64,000 nucleotides of DNA from DASQFI01 sp035633215 (GTDB lineage Bacteria; Acidobacteriota; Vicinamibacteria; Vicinamibacterales; SCN-69-37), in assembly GCA_035633215.1 (NCBI GenBank), contig DASQFI010000039.1, positions 434,001 through 498,000 of the forward strand. Reading direction: 5' to 3'. Position numbers and translations under genes: made by a program. The notes beneath the pieces were generated by a model that made no database searches, was not told the origin of the DNA, and was given only the letters and a program-made list of their open reading frames with translations. Shown piece by piece: positions 25,301 to 34,537 of this stretch (position 1 is the first letter of the stretch; the number at the start of each line of letters is the position of its first letter).

Positions 25301-27968
25301 TCGGCCGCCGCCACACCAGATCGACGACGAGATCGCGTTTCACATCGAGATGCAGACCCGGCGCTATGTGGCGGCCGGGCTCGATCCGCACGCCGCGCGC
25401 GAGCGCGCGCTCCGCCGGATGGGCGACATCGATCGCGCGCGGAATGCCTGCACCCTCATCTCGCTAGCCAAGGAGACGGACATGGAGCGCACGGCCTGGT
25501 CGCAAGGGCTTCGTCAGGATGCCGTGTACGCGTGGCGGGTCCTGCGTAAGACGCCGGCATTCACGGCCACCGTGCTCCTCACGATCGCGATGGGCATCGG
25601 CGCGACCACCGCCATCTTCAGTGTCGTCAACACGGTCCTGCTGCGGGGCGCGCCGTATCCGAACGCCGACCGCGTCGCGGTGGTGTGGAACTCGTATGCC
25701 GCGACCGGATTGTCCGAGGCCGCGGTGGCCGCCGCCGAGTTCGCCGACATCCGTGACACGTCGAAAGCGTTCGACGCAGTCGCGGCGCTGCGGCCGCAAA
25801 CAACGAGCTTGTCCGGCGCGTGCGGGTCCGGCCCCGGGTGCGAGCCGGAACGGGTGACGTCGTACGTCGTCTCGCCCAACTTGTTCGATCTTCTTGGCGT
25901 CACGCCGAGCCACGGCCGTCCGTTCGCCGCCGCGGATGGGGTGACGGGCGCCCCGCAAGTCGTGCTGCTGAGCGACGCGCTGTGGCAGCGGCGGTTCGGC
26001 GCTGACCCGTCGATCGTCGGCCAGACGATCACCGTCGGCGCCGTGAGTCGCACCGTCGTCGGCGTCATGCCGGCCGGAGCGCGGTTTCCGGATGCCCCCG
26101 TCGGGTTTCTGCGGACGCCGGCGGATCTCTGGATTCCCTACGGCTGGGAACAATCGCGAAAGGACAGCCGCGGGAATCAAATGCTCGGCATGCTGGCTCG
26201 GCGCCGGGCGGGCGTCTCGATCGAGCAGGCCAGCGCCGATCTCGACGCCATCGCGGCGGGGTTCCGGCAGCAATACGCGAATCGGTACGCCCGGCCCGAC
26301 GTGCAGTGGCGTCTCAAAGCCGTCCCGATCAACGACCAGATCGTGGGCGACGTGCGGACGTCGCTGATCGTGCTGCTCGGCGCGGTCGGCGTCGTGCTGC
26401 TCATCACGTGCGCGAACGTCGCCAACCTGATGCTGGCGCGGGGCACGGCGCGGCGACGCGAGTTGGCGGTCCGCAGCGCGCTCGGCGCCGGGCGAGGCCG
26501 GCTCGTCCGACAATTGCTGATCGAAGCCGCGATGCTCGTCACGGCCGGCGGCGTTCTCGGGATCGGACTCGCGCTCGCCGGGGTTCGCGGCCTCATCGCG
26601 CTCGACGCCGGCAACATCCCGCTGCTCGACCACGCGGGGATCGATGTGACTGTCCTGGGCTTTGCGATCGCGGTGACGGTCCTGACAGGACTGCTCGTCG
26701 GTCTGGCGCCCGCGCTGCGGCAATCGACGGCCGATCCGCAGATCGCCCTCGGCGGGGCCGAACGCACGGCGGGCGACGGATCGATCCGTCATCGCCTGCG
26801 GCGCGTCCTCGTCGTCGGCGAGGTGACGATGGCAGTGGTCGTGCTCGTGGCCGCGGGTCTCCTGGTGCGGAGCTTCGCGCGAATGGCCGCGACGCCGATC
26901 GGCTTTGATCCGGACGGCACCGTGGTCGCGCAAATCGCGCTGCCGCGAGCCCAGTACAACGACGGCGGCAAGATTCTCGCCTTCCAGCGTGAGCTGCTCG
27001 ATCGATTTCGCGCGCTTCCCGGCACGGCGGGAGCCTCCGCGGTCTTTCCGCTGCCGATGAGCGGAGACGGTTGGGGCGGCACGGTCATTGTCGAGAACCA
27101 GCCAGCCGGACTGCCGGAACCGCATGCCGAATATGCGGTGGCGATGCCCGGATATTTCTCCACCCTGCGCATTCCGGTGGTCGACGGGCGCGAGTTCGCC
27201 GACAGCGACGTGACCGGCACGATGTTGGTCGCCGTGGTCGACGAGGAGTTCGCCCGCCAGTACTGGCCGGGCGAGTCAGCCGTGGGCAAACGGATCAGTC
27301 CGTTCGGGCCGCTACCGGCCAACGATCCGAGATGGACGACGGTGGTCGGCGTCGTCGGTCACGTGCGGAACGGCGGCCCGCGCAAGGCGGGCGAGGGTCA
27401 GCTGTATTTGCCGGCCTTGCAGAAGCCCGAGCTGACGCTGTACTTCGTCGTCCGAGCCACCGGGAGCGATCAGCCGCTGCCGGCCGCGATTCGTCAGACC
27501 GTCCGGTCGCTCGATTCACAGCTGCCAATCGGCAGACTCTCGGCAACGCGGGCGCTCGTCGGGCGTCTGCTCGCCCGCGAGCGGTTCAACATGCTGCTGC
27601 TGTCCATCTTCGGCGGTGTCGCGTTGACGATTGCCGCGGTCGGTCTCTATGGACTGCTCGCGTTCCTGGTCACGCAGCGGACGAGAGAGATCGGCATTCG
27701 GCTGGCGCTCGGCGGCCGTCCGGGACGCATTTTGCGCACGGTCATCGGCGAAGGTCTGGCGCTCTCCAGTCTCGGGCTCGTGCTCGGTTGCGCCTCAGCG
27801 CTGCTCGCGGCGCCGGCGCTCCGCGGCTTGCTGTTTGGGATCGAGCCCACCGACCCGCTGACGTACGCGGGGATCGCCGGCGTGCTGCTCGTCGTCGCTG
27901 CCGCCGCCTCATACTTGCCGGCGCGGCGGGCGACCCGCATCGATCCCGTTTCGGTGCTCAGGAACTAG
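25290..27968 (+). CDS. ADOP-family (MacB/FtsX-like) ABC permease
   Basis: 892 aa, starting at GTG 25290 inside the padR end. A soluble N-terminal prefix (about 1-80, with ERALRRMGDIDRAR) precedes TM1 (AFTATVLLTIAMGIGATTAI). There follow a MacB-type periplasmic domain, three TM helices with the FtsX motif (RRRELAVRSALGAGRGRLVRQ), a second periplasmic domain and a last FtsX block (RTREIGIRLALGGRPGRILR). This duplicated permease without a fused ATPase is the acidobacterial duplicated orphan permease family. No ATPase gene lies nearby. Its role is unsettled: a mechanotransmission or export function is inferred from MacB. Confidence 0.93.
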   Translation: MRDDRPPPHQIDDEIAFHIEMQTRRYVAAGLDPHAARERALRRMGDIDRARNACTLISLAKETDMERTAWSQGLRQDAVYAWRVLRKTPAFTATVLLTIAMGIGATTAIFSVVNTVLLRGAPYPNADRVAVVWNSYAATGLSEAAVAAAEFADIRDTSKAFDAVAALRPQTTSLSGACGSGPGCEPERVTSYVVSPNLFDLLGVTPSHGRPFAAADGVTGAPQVVLLSDALWQRRFGADPSIVGQTITVGAVSRTVVGVMPAGARFPDAPVGFLRTPADLWIPYGWEQSRKDSRGNQMLGMLARRRAGVSIEQASADLDAIAAGFRQQYANRYARPDVQWRLKAVPINDQIVGDVRTSLIVLLGAVGVVLLITCANVANLMLARGTARRRELAVRSALGAGRGRLVRQLLIEAAMLVTAGGVLGIGLALAGVRGLIALDAGNIPLLDHAGIDVTVLGFAIAVTVLTGLLVGLAPALRQSTADPQIALGGAERTAGDGSIRHRLRRVLVVGEVTMAVVVLVAAGLLVRSFARMAATPIGFDPDGTVVAQIALPRAQYNDGGKILAFQRELLDRFRALPGTAGASAVFPLPMSGDGWGGTVIVENQPAGLPEPHAEYAVAMPGYFSTLRIPVVDGREFADSDVTGTMLVAVVDEEFARQYWPGESAVGKRISPFGPLPANDPRWTTVVGVVGHVRNGGPRKAGEGQLYLPALQKPELTLYFVVRATGSDQPLPAAIRQTVRSLDSQLPIGRLSATRALVGRLLARERFNMLLLSIFGGVALTIAAVGLYGLLAFLVTQRTREIGIRLALGGRPGRILRTVIGEGLALSSLGLVLGCASALLAAPALRGLLFGIEPTDPLTYAGIAGVLLVVAAAASYLPARRATRIDPVSVLRN

Positions 27969-27980
27969 GATACGAGATTA

Positions 27981-28034
27981 CGTGCAGGCGGGGCTTCAGC
28001 CCCGCCTGCACGCCGGCCCTGAAGGGCCGGCCTA
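27981..28034. terminator. Twin hairpins between convergent genes (repeat-derived)
   Basis: The first hairpin has 14-bp perfect arms (CGTGCAGGCGGGGC, loop TTCA, 27981-28012). The second has 8-bp arms (GCCGGCCC, TGAA, GGGCCGGC, 28012-28031). No T-run follows. They lie between the ADOP stop and the convergent Hsp20 remnant, a position fit for two-way termination, and belong to the same GC-rich repeat group as 874-893, 37231-37254 and 55501-55520. Confidence 0.6.
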
Positions 28035-28055
28035 CTTGTCGCAACGCGCCGGCCG

Positions 28056-28235
28056 TCAGGAGATCTCGATCTTGCGACCGCGAGCGGCTTCGCGCGGCGG
28101 CGCCTCGATGACCACTTCGAGGACACCATTGGCGAAGGACGCCTTCGCGCTGTCGGCGGTCGCGCCCTCGGGCAGCGGGATGACCCGATGGAAGCTGCCA
28201 TAGGTCCGCTCGCTCGAGAAGACGCCATCCGAGTT
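28056..28235 (-). pseudogene. Truncated small heat-shock protein (Hsp20), C-terminal half
   Basis: The last 56-57 codons read DGVFSSERTYGSFHRVIPLP, then ANGVLEVVIEAPP, and end with GRKIEIS. This is the second half of an alpha-crystallin domain (GVLxVxIP-type motif) and the IxI-type tail. Upstream in the same frame there is no crystallin N-terminal half; the homology stops at about 28230, where the convergent membrane-protein gene begins. A deletion or recombination junction is inferred there. Confidence 0.75.
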
Positions 28236-28278
28236 GACGGCACACTCCCCCGGAGCTACAGTATCGGCGCTCCTGGCG

Positions 28279-30258
28279 ATGCCTGCGTCCCCCTGGCGGC
28301 AAGGCGCTTGCGCCTTTGCCGCGTTCGTTCTCGTAGCGGTCCTCCAGTCGTGGCCGCTGCCTGTACGTCTGGTCACGCATCTCACGGGTCCGCCCGCCGG
28401 CGACACCGGCGTCTACGTCTGGAACACGTGGGTGTTCCGGCATGAGCTCGTCGAGGGCCGCGGGTCGCCGTTCTACACGGACCGGATTTTCTCGCTCGAC
28501 TCACGCGCCGATCTCAGCCTGCACAACTACACGGTGTTCGCCGATGTGCTCTCGCTGCCGCTGCAGCCGGTGCTCGGCGTCGTCGGCGCGTTCAACGTCA
28601 TCTATTTACTGAACGTCGCACTTGCCGGCTTCGGGATGTTTCTGCTGGCCAAACGTCTGACGGGTCGCGCGGCCGAATCGTGGATCGCGGGGTTCGCGTT
28701 CGCCTGTTCGGCCTTTCTCGTCGCGCGAAGCACCGCGCACTTCAGTCTCGTCGCGGCCGCGCCGCTGCCTTTCTTCGTGTACTGGTTCGATCGCGCGTGG
28801 GAGACCCAGCGACGGCGCGATGCGGTGGCGACCGGTGCGACGCTCGGCTGGGCCGCGTTCTGCGACCCGTACTACGCCGTGTATTGCCTGATGCTGGGCA
28901 TCGCGCTCGCGGCCGGGCGGCTCGTGGCGGTGAAGCCCGGCGACGTGGCCGCACCTGCGCGGTCCCGCGGACACGTTCGCGTGGTACTCGACGTGATGAT
29001 CGTCGCCCTGGCGTGCCTCATTGGCGGCCTGCACTTCGCTGGCCGCGGATCGGTCCGCATCGCGTCGATCTCGATTTCGATGCGGACGCTCTACACGCCG
29101 ATGCTCATCCTGACGATCCTGGTCGTCGCGCGCGTGCTCCTCACCATTCGCGCGCGGCTGGCCTGGCAGCCGGTCCCCGCCACGGCGCCGTTCATTCGCG
29201 CGGCCGTGGCTGCCTTGCTCGTGGCGGGTCTGCTGCTCTCGCCGACGCTCTACGCGGTGAGCGTGCGCGTTGCGCAGGGCCGGATGGTCAGCGCGCCGGT
29301 AATGTGGCGCTCGAGCGCGCCCGGCGTCGATCTCGTGTCGTTCTTCCTGCCGAATCCGAACCACGTCCTGGCGCCGGCCGCGATGACGGGCTGGCTCGCG
29401 GCCAAACCCGGACGCTTCGAAGAGCAGATCGCCTCGCTCTCGCTGGTCGGCCTCGGCCTCATCGTGCTCGCGTGGCGTCGCGCGGGGTGGCGGCCGAGCC
29501 GGTTCTGGATGACGGTGACAATCGGCTTCGGCCTGCTCGCGCTGGGGCCGTTCATTCAGATTGCCGGCGTGAACAGCTATATCCCCACGCCGTGGACGCT
29601 CTTGCGGTACGTCCCGCTCCTGGGCGCGGCGCGCATGCCGTCGCGGTTTGCCGTCGTCGCCCTGCTGGGATTCTGCGTCCTGCTGGCGTTCGCGCTTGCG
29701 GCACTCACGAGCCGGCACCCGCGGCGGCGCGGTCTGATCCTCTGGGCGGCGGGCTTCGCGCTCGCGTTCGAGATCCTGCCGGTGCCGCGCACGCTGTACT
29801 CGGCCGCGATCCCGTCGATCTACCGGACCATTGCCGCCGACTCGCGCCCGATCCGCGTGCTCGAGCTGCCGTTCGGCATTCGCGACGGTCTGTCGTCATT
29901 CGGCGATTTCAGCGCCGCGTCGCAGTTCTACCAGACGGCGCACGGCAAGCGGCTCGTCGGCGGCTACCTCTCTCGGATCTCACAGCATCGCGTCGTGTCC
30001 CTGCGACGCCGGCCGGTGCTGAACGCGCTGATCGTGCTGAGCGAGAAACGGGAACTGAGCGACCGCAGCGCGAACCACGCCCGCCGCTCCGCCGGCGAGT
30101 TCCTGGAGCAATCCCGCCTTGGCTACGTCGTCATCGACACCTCGCGGACGACGCCGCAGCTTCGCGACTTCGCCATCACGCTGCTCAACCTCCGGAAGAT
30201 CGAGACGGACGGGGCCTTCGAGCTCTACGTCCCCAACGCCGTCAAGAACGCGCCTTAG
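28279..30258 (+). CDS. Polytopic membrane protein, GT-C-like
   Basis: About 659 aa with some 11-13 TM helices, a first periplasmic loop containing TGVYVWNTWVFRHE and a C-terminal soluble tail of about 150 residues (ELPFGIRDGLSSFGDFSAAS). The pattern matches GT-C-type or YfhO-like uncharacterised membrane proteins, in which an early acidic loop is catalytic; here Asp in the PPAGDTGVY loop is a candidate. The start is uncertain: ATG 28279 was preferred to TTG 28234, since the latter lies in the Hsp20 remnant. No function is proven. Confidence 0.72.
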   Translation: MPASPWRQGACAFAAFVLVAVLQSWPLPVRLVTHLTGPPAGDTGVYVWNTWVFRHELVEGRGSPFYTDRIFSLDSRADLSLHNYTVFADVLSLPLQPVLGVVGAFNVIYLLNVALAGFGMFLLAKRLTGRAAESWIAGFAFACSAFLVARSTAHFSLVAAAPLPFFVYWFDRAWETQRRRDAVATGATLGWAAFCDPYYAVYCLMLGIALAAGRLVAVKPGDVAAPARSRGHVRVVLDVMIVALACLIGGLHFAGRGSVRIASISISMRTLYTPMLILTILVVARVLLTIRARLAWQPVPATAPFIRAAVAALLVAGLLLSPTLYAVSVRVAQGRMVSAPVMWRSSAPGVDLVSFFLPNPNHVLAPAAMTGWLAAKPGRFEEQIASLSLVGLGLIVLAWRRAGWRPSRFWMTVTIGFGLLALGPFIQIAGVNSYIPTPWTLLRYVPLLGAARMPSRFAVVALLGFCVLLAFALAALTSRHPRRRGLILWAAGFALAFEILPVPRTLYSAAIPSIYRTIAADSRPIRVLELPFGIRDGLSSFGDFSAASQFYQTAHGKRLVGGYLSRISQHRVVSLRRRPVLNALIVLSEKRELSDRSANHARRSAGEFLEQSRLGYVVIDTSRTTPQLRDFAITLLNLRKIETDGAFELYVPNAVKNAP

Positions 30259-30307
30259 GCCCGCATCCCGCCGGCGCCACGAGCCGACGCGAGCTCGTCG
30301 CGGGTCC

Positions 30308-30313
30308 TATAAT
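30308..30313 (+). promoter_or_regulatory. TATAAT -10 element, apparently leaderless
   Basis: A perfect TATAAT ends seven bases before GTG 30320, so transcription would begin at or near the start codon, giving a leaderless mRNA. No convincing -35 is seen 17 bp upstream. Confidence 0.55.
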
Positions 30314-30319
30314 CGACCT

Positions 30320-31699
30320 GTGACGACTCCTTCCCGCGTGTGCCGCACGATTCTCGACGCGATCGGCGACACGCCGCTCGTCCGCATCAATCGCATCACG
30401 GCGGGCGTCCTCGACGCCGAGGTGTTCGCCAAAGTCGAGACGTTCAATCCTGGCAACTCGATCAAGGACCGCATGGCCGTCAAGATGATCGACGATGCCG
30501 AGCGCGCCGGCCTCCTGAAGCCGGGCGGGACGATCATCGAAGGCACCTCCGGCAACACGGGCATGGGGCTCGCGATCGCGGCGGTCGTGAAAGGCTACAA
30601 ATGCATTTTCACGACGACCGACAAGCAGTCGAAGGAAAAGATCGACGCGCTCCGGGCGTTTGGCGCGGAGGTCATCGTCTGCCCGACCAACGTCGACCCG
30701 GAGGATCCGCGATCGTACTATTCGGTCTCCTCACGGCTGGAACGCGACACGCCGAACTCGTGGAAAGCCAACCAGTACGACAACCTGTCGAACTCGGCCG
30801 CGCACTACGAGCAGACCGGACCTGAGATCTGGACCCAGACGCAGGGGCGGATCACGCACCTGGTCTCGGGCGTCGGCACGGGCGGCACGATCTGCGGCGT
30901 CGGACGCTTCCTCAAGGAACGCAATCGCGAGATCAAAGTCTGGGGCATCGACACGTACGGATCGGTGTTCAAGAAGTACAAGGAAACCGGCGTCTTCGAC
31001 AAGAACGAGATCTATCCGTACAGCACCGAGGGCATCGGCGAGGACTTCCTGCCGAAGAACGTGGACTTCGACGTCATCGACCACTTCGAGAAGGTGACGG
31101 ACAAGGACGCCGCGATCATGACCCGCCGGATCGCGCGCGAAGAAGGCATCTTTGCCGGCAACTCCGCCGGCGCCGCGATGGCAGGGCTTCTGCAGCTTCG
31201 CGATCGCTTCAAACGCGGCGACGTCATCGTCGTCGTGTTCCACGACCACGGGTCGCGGTACCTGGCCAAGATGTTCAACGACGACTGGATGCGCGAGAAG
31301 GGCTTCCTCGAGAAGACCGGACTCGTGGCGCGCGACCTGGTCGCGTCACGCCGCCGCCGTCCGCTCGCGACCATCGACCGCCGCGATCACGTGAGCCGCG
31401 CGCTCCAGATCATGACCGAGCACGACTACTCCCAGATCCCCGTCACCGATGACGGCCGCATCGTGGGGTCGGTCAACGAGCCGCATCTCTTCGCCGCGAT
31501 CGTCCATGATCCGGACGTCAAGCGCCGGCCGATCGAAGACATCATGCAGCTCGCGTTCCCGTTCGTGGACATCTCCACCGGCATCGACGCGCTGGCGACG
31601 ATGATCACCTCGGAGACCCCGGCGGTTCTGGTGCGGGATTTCAAGACGCAGGACACGTTCATCATCACGCGCTGGGACGTGATGCAGGCGATCAGCTAG
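30320..31699 (+). CDS. cbs: Cystathionine beta-synthase (PLP enzyme with C-terminal CBS pair)
   Basis: 459 aa from GTG 30320; longer in-frame readings reach back into the previous gene and are not credible. The PLP domain has NSIKDRMA (Schiff-base Lys, about 41), the phosphate-binding SGNTG (about 76-80), GVGTGGTICGVGRFLKERN and GIFAGNSAGAA. After it come two CBS domains (about 340-459: HVSRALQIMTEHDYSQIPVT and DISTGIDALATMITSETPAV). The enzyme would condense serine and homocysteine to cystathionine in transsulfuration; CBS domains often bind adenosyl ligands. The related O-acetylserine sulfhydrylases lack the CBS pair. Confidence 0.93.
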   Translation: MTTPSRVCRTILDAIGDTPLVRINRITAGVLDAEVFAKVETFNPGNSIKDRMAVKMIDDAERAGLLKPGGTIIEGTSGNTGMGLAIAAVVKGYKCIFTTTDKQSKEKIDALRAFGAEVIVCPTNVDPEDPRSYYSVSSRLERDTPNSWKANQYDNLSNSAAHYEQTGPEIWTQTQGRITHLVSGVGTGGTICGVGRFLKERNREIKVWGIDTYGSVFKKYKETGVFDKNEIYPYSTEGIGEDFLPKNVDFDVIDHFEKVTDKDAAIMTRRIAREEGIFAGNSAGAAMAGLLQLRDRFKRGDVIVVVFHDHGSRYLAKMFNDDWMREKGFLEKTGLVARDLVASRRRRPLATIDRRDHVSRALQIMTEHDYSQIPVTDDGRIVGSVNEPHLFAAIVHDPDVKRRPIEDIMQLAFPFVDISTGIDALATMITSETPAVLVRDFKTQDTFIITRWDVMQAIS

Positions 31700-31723
31700 C
31701 AGGCGGCTGGAATGCACCGCCTG
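31700..31723. repeat. CAGGCGG...CCGCCTG hairpin repeat, copy 2
   Basis: 7-bp perfect arms (CAGGCGG/CCGCCTG) directly after the cbs TAG. Compared with the copy at 34538-34561 (CAGGCCGC/GCGGCCTG), both arms changed together, keeping the pairing. Confidence 0.7.
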
Positions 31724-31862
31724 AACTTCGAACTTCGAACTCAGAACTTCGAACTTCAGAAGAGCTTCCAGGTGCCCGATAGATTCCCAGATTCCGCAAT
31801 CTCAGATTTCACACGAGATTGCAGATTGCCAGATTGAAGATTACAGATTACCCAGGCGCGGA
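31721..31862. repeat. GAACTTCGAACTT and CAGATTGCAGATT repeat tracts
   Basis: First come GAACTTCGAA units (31721-31762), then AGATTCCCAGATTCCGCAATC and AGATTGCAGATTGCCAGATTG-like units (about 31777-31857), with the inverse AATCTCAGATTTC between. AT-rich against a GC-rich background and non-coding. It separates convergent cbs and the thioredoxin-like gene. Confidence 0.75.
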
Positions 31863-31865
31863 GCG

Positions 31866-32684
31866 CTACCGCGGCTCGGGTTCGCCCATCAACTGCTTGA
31901 CGCCCTTGAGGAGGTCTTCCTGCCGGAGGTTCACGAACCGGATCGTGCCGCGCCGGTCCAGGACGAAGACGGAGGGCCAGCCCTCCACGCCCCACGCGGT
32001 CGCAATCGGTCCCTCGGTACGCTTCGTGGCGTCGCCGTCCCACCACATCCGGTACTCGATGCCGCGCTCCGCCTTGGATTTCTTGGCCGCCTCCGGATCC
32101 TGGTCGCTGTTGACGCCCAGCATCGCAAACGGCCGGTCCTTGTACAACTCCATCAGCAGGCGCTGGTAGGGATACTCGCCCCGGCACGCGCCGCACCAGT
32201 CGCCTGAAAACGTCAGCACGACCACCTGGCCGCGGTAGTCGCTCAGCCGGAACTCCACTCCGTCCAGGTCACGGCCGACAATCTCCGGCGCGGTCTTGCC
32301 GATGGTTTGTCGCGCGACCGCGCGGCGGCGCTTGTCGATCGCTGGCGCTTCCTCCGGATAACGTTTCTGGAGCTCCCGCATGTACTTGAGGACCGTGGTC
32401 TCCTGGGTCCGGCTCAGCACGCCGCCCTGCAGCCCGTCGAGGAAGTTCTGAAGGTACTGATCGAGGTCAAAGGCGAACCTGGCCGGCTGGTTCTGCCGGC
32501 CGATGCGGTCCTCGAGATTCTTGACGAGGCCGCGAACCTCGGCGTCGCTGAAGGGATCAACGACAAGATCGTGCTTGGGCAGCCGCTTGAAGCTGACCGA
32601 CTCCGCCTTCGCGGAGGGCGCCGTGGGCGTGGCGATCCACACCAACCAACCAAGACACAAGCAGACGAGCACTCGCACGTTCAT
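31866..32684 (-). CDS. Secreted TlpA-like thioredoxin-fold protein
   Basis: 272 aa with an N-terminal signal (VRVLVCLCLGWLVWIATPT). About 90 helical residues precede an AhpC/TSA-Redoxin domain starting IGKTAPEIVGRDLDG. The redox motif is WCGAC (about 168-172) in SGDWCGACRGEYPY; GWPSVFVLDRRGTIRFVN holds the cis-Pro region. TlpA/ResA-like proteins reduce periplasmic disulfides or act in cytochrome maturation; which applies here is unknown. The extra N-terminal helical region is unusual for TlpA. Confidence 0.88.
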   Translation of the reverse strand: MNVRVLVCLCLGWLVWIATPTAPSAKAESVSFKRLPKHDLVVDPFSDAEVRGLVKNLEDRIGRQNQPARFAFDLDQYLQNFLDGLQGGVLSRTQETTVLKYMRELQKRYPEEAPAIDKRRRAVARQTIGKTAPEIVGRDLDGVEFRLSDYRGQVVVLTFSGDWCGACRGEYPYQRLLMELYKDRPFAMLGVNSDQDPEAAKKSKAERGIEYRMWWDGDATKRTEGPIATAWGVEGWPSVFVLDRRGTIRFVNLRQEDLLKGVKQLMGEPEPR

Positions 32685-32746
32685 AAGCCAACCTGAGGAG
32701 ACACTGGGCTTGTCGGGAGTTTTACCAGCCGCCGATAGTGGTTTGT

Positions 32747-33376
32747 TTAGATAACTTTCTTGAAAGCGCCACCGACGATGCCGAACGCCTTGATGATCGA
32801 GGCACCGGTCTTCACGGTGGTGTTCACGATCGACTCGCCGGTCTTCTTGAAAGCGCTCGTCGCGGTGCCGAAGAACCCCTCCGACGATCGATCGACGAGC
32901 GGCGCATCAGGTGGAATCGGTCCGAGCGGGAGCGCGGCCTCGGGCGCGGCCGGCAATTCGATCTCGGGAGCAGGCACGCTCGTCGCGGGGACGGGCGTGG
33001 CAGCCGCCGGGAGAGGCGGCTCGCCAAGGGGCACGCCCTCGGCAAATGGAATGTCGGCTGCGACTGGCAGGATGCCGAGCGCGACAATCGCCGTGCGGGC
33101 CGCGCGACGGACCGGCGCGCGTCGGGTGACGGCGATCGGTGCGCCGCTCGCGCGCGGCGCGAGCGATTGAGATTGAGATTGAGATTGACCGGAAGAGTTG
33201 AGTGAGGCAATCGACGGATGCGCGGGCGGTGCCGGCGTCACTCCGAGCGACGCGACGGCGGGCAGTTGACCCGACGCCGGCCAGTAGTCCACAAGCGCGC
33301 CCACTCCGGCCAGCAGCGCCAGACCGAACAAGGCCAGCGCCTTGGCATACAGGTCCCGGAGAGAGTCTCCGCGCAC
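32747..33376 (-). CDS. Hypothetical single-pass protein with Pro/Ala-rich spacer and SQ repeat
   Basis: 209 aa, not recognised. A TM helix at about 12-30 (ALALFGLALLAGVGALVDY) is followed by a low-complexity Pro/Ala region and a (SQ) run encoded by four tandem GATTGA hexamers (33165-33188 on the plus strand). A conserved-looking C-terminal segment (GFFGTATSAFKKTGESIVNT) ends the protein. It could anchor in the inner membrane with a flexible periplasmic arm. It lies between the thioredoxin-like and VanZ genes on the same strand. Confidence 0.6.
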   Translation of the reverse strand: MRGDSLRDLYAKALALFGLALLAGVGALVDYWPASGQLPAVASLGVTPAPPAHPSIASLNSSGQSQSQSQSLAPRASGAPIAVTRRAPVRRAARTAIVALGILPVAADIPFAEGVPLGEPPLPAAATPVPATSVPAPEIELPAAPEAALPLGPIPPDAPLVDRSSEGFFGTATSAFKKTGESIVNTTVKTGASIIKAFGIVGGAFKKVI

Positions 33377-33385
33377 GATCGTAGT

Positions 33386-34504
33386 TTAGCACCAGCGCGA
33401 GCTTGTGAAATTTATCGCAAGCAGCAAAGTCGCCAGGACCACCACCACGGAGACAAAAGTCCACTTATCCCAGGTCAGGAGGGGATACCGCTCCGCGCGG
33501 CTCTCGAATCTCCGCCCGGTGTCCGGCCCTCGCCGCGCGCCGGCGTCCGCCCGTTGCGCCGCCGGCCATGCATGTCCCGCGCGCAAAACGGGCGCGAAAT
33601 ACTTCTCCAGAATCCGGTTCTCATGCCAGGCGGCTTCGATCGCCTGACTCGCCCACGCCTCGTTCCGCGCCTGGACGTGCCAGATGCCTTCGGTGAGGTA
33701 CTGATCCTCCCGCGTCACCGTCCCCGCGTCCGGTGGGGGCCCGCCTCCCCATCTCGCGGCGCGATCGGCCGACGATGCCAGAAGTTGCGGTGAGGTGTGC
33801 CGCGATCGAAACGCACCGATCTCGTCGTCTTCGACCAGGTACCCGAGGTGGACGCTCCAGAGGAAGGCGCCGAGCGCCAGCACGGCTGCCGCGGCCAGGC
33901 TCGTCATCAGCGAGAGCGATCGCCGCGTCGGGCGCGAACGAAGGCCCTCTGGCGGTTCGGCGCCGAAGCTGAACAGCAGGCCGCAGCCAATCGCGGCCGC
34001 GTTCAGGAAGATGTCGCGCACTTCTCCATAGCGCCTCGGAACGAACCATTGGACCCACTCGTCGGCGGTGCCGACGATCAGCGCGGCAATCGTAGGGACG
34101 ACGACGAGCGAGAGGTCAGCAGGCAGGCTCCCGGCTGAAGCCGCCGCGCGCGGCAGAGCCGCGCGATAGAAGAGGAACGTGACCAGCCCATACTCGATGA
34201 AATGGAACCGCTCGACGCCTGGAAGCGCGTTCGCCCACGCGTAGATCGCGCCCGCCAAAAACGCGGCCGCGATCGCGCTGTATCGAAAGAGGCGCCGATA
34301 CCGGATGCGGAACACCGCCGCGGCGCCGGCCAGCGCGACCGCCCCGAAGACGATGAGATTGAGGGCGAGCGTGTAGTTGGCGCCGGCGGATCGGCGCAGG
34401 GCGTCGCGGACATCGGCGACAAACGGCGACGTCAGGACGACGGCCGCTCCGAACGCGAGAGCGAGGATCAGCCGCCCCGCACCGGCAGCCGGGGGGGCCG
34501 TCAC
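33386..34504 (-). CDS. VanZ-family membrane protein
   Basis: 372 aa from GTG 34504. Several TM helices occur in the first half; the VanZ signature lies in GTADEWVQWFVPRRYGEVRD, followed by another TM. A soluble region of about 130 residues (about 225-345) and a last TM complete it. VanZ-like proteins are membrane proteins of mostly unknown role; the founding member gives low teicoplanin resistance. A TTG start at 34537 is possible but lacks support. Confidence 0.8.
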   Translation of the reverse strand: MTAPPAAGAGRLILALAFGAAVVLTSPFVADVRDALRRSAGANYTLALNLIVFGAVALAGAAAVFRIRYRRLFRYSAIAAAFLAGAIYAWANALPGVERFHFIEYGLVTFLFYRAALPRAAASAGSLPADLSLVVVPTIAALIVGTADEWVQWFVPRRYGEVRDIFLNAAAIGCGLLFSFGAEPPEGLRSRPTRRSLSLMTSLAAAAVLALGAFLWSVHLGYLVEDDEIGAFRSRHTSPQLLASSADRAARWGGGPPPDAGTVTREDQYLTEGIWHVQARNEAWASQAIEAAWHENRILEKYFAPVLRAGHAWPAAQRADAGARRGPDTGRRFESRAERYPLLTWDKWTFVSVVVVLATLLLAINFTSSRWC

Positions 34505-34508
34505 GGTC

Positions 34509-34523
34509 TGACATCTTATGTCA
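34509..34523. promoter_or_regulatory. Palindrome TGACAT-CTT-ATGTCA upstream of the VanZ gene
   Basis: 6-bp perfect arms, three bases apart, four bases upstream of GTG 34504. On the minus strand it reads TGACATAAGATGTCA, with a -10-like CATAAGAT inside, so it could be an operator over the promoter. One occurrence only. Confidence 0.4.
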
Positions 34524-34537
34524 GGCCCAAGGGCCAA

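Noticed and set aside
30119..30319. Longer N-terminal reading of cystathionine beta-synthase
   Set aside because: It overlaps the preceding gene, is Ser/Arg-rich and has no family similarity; the real start is GTG 30320 after TATAAT.
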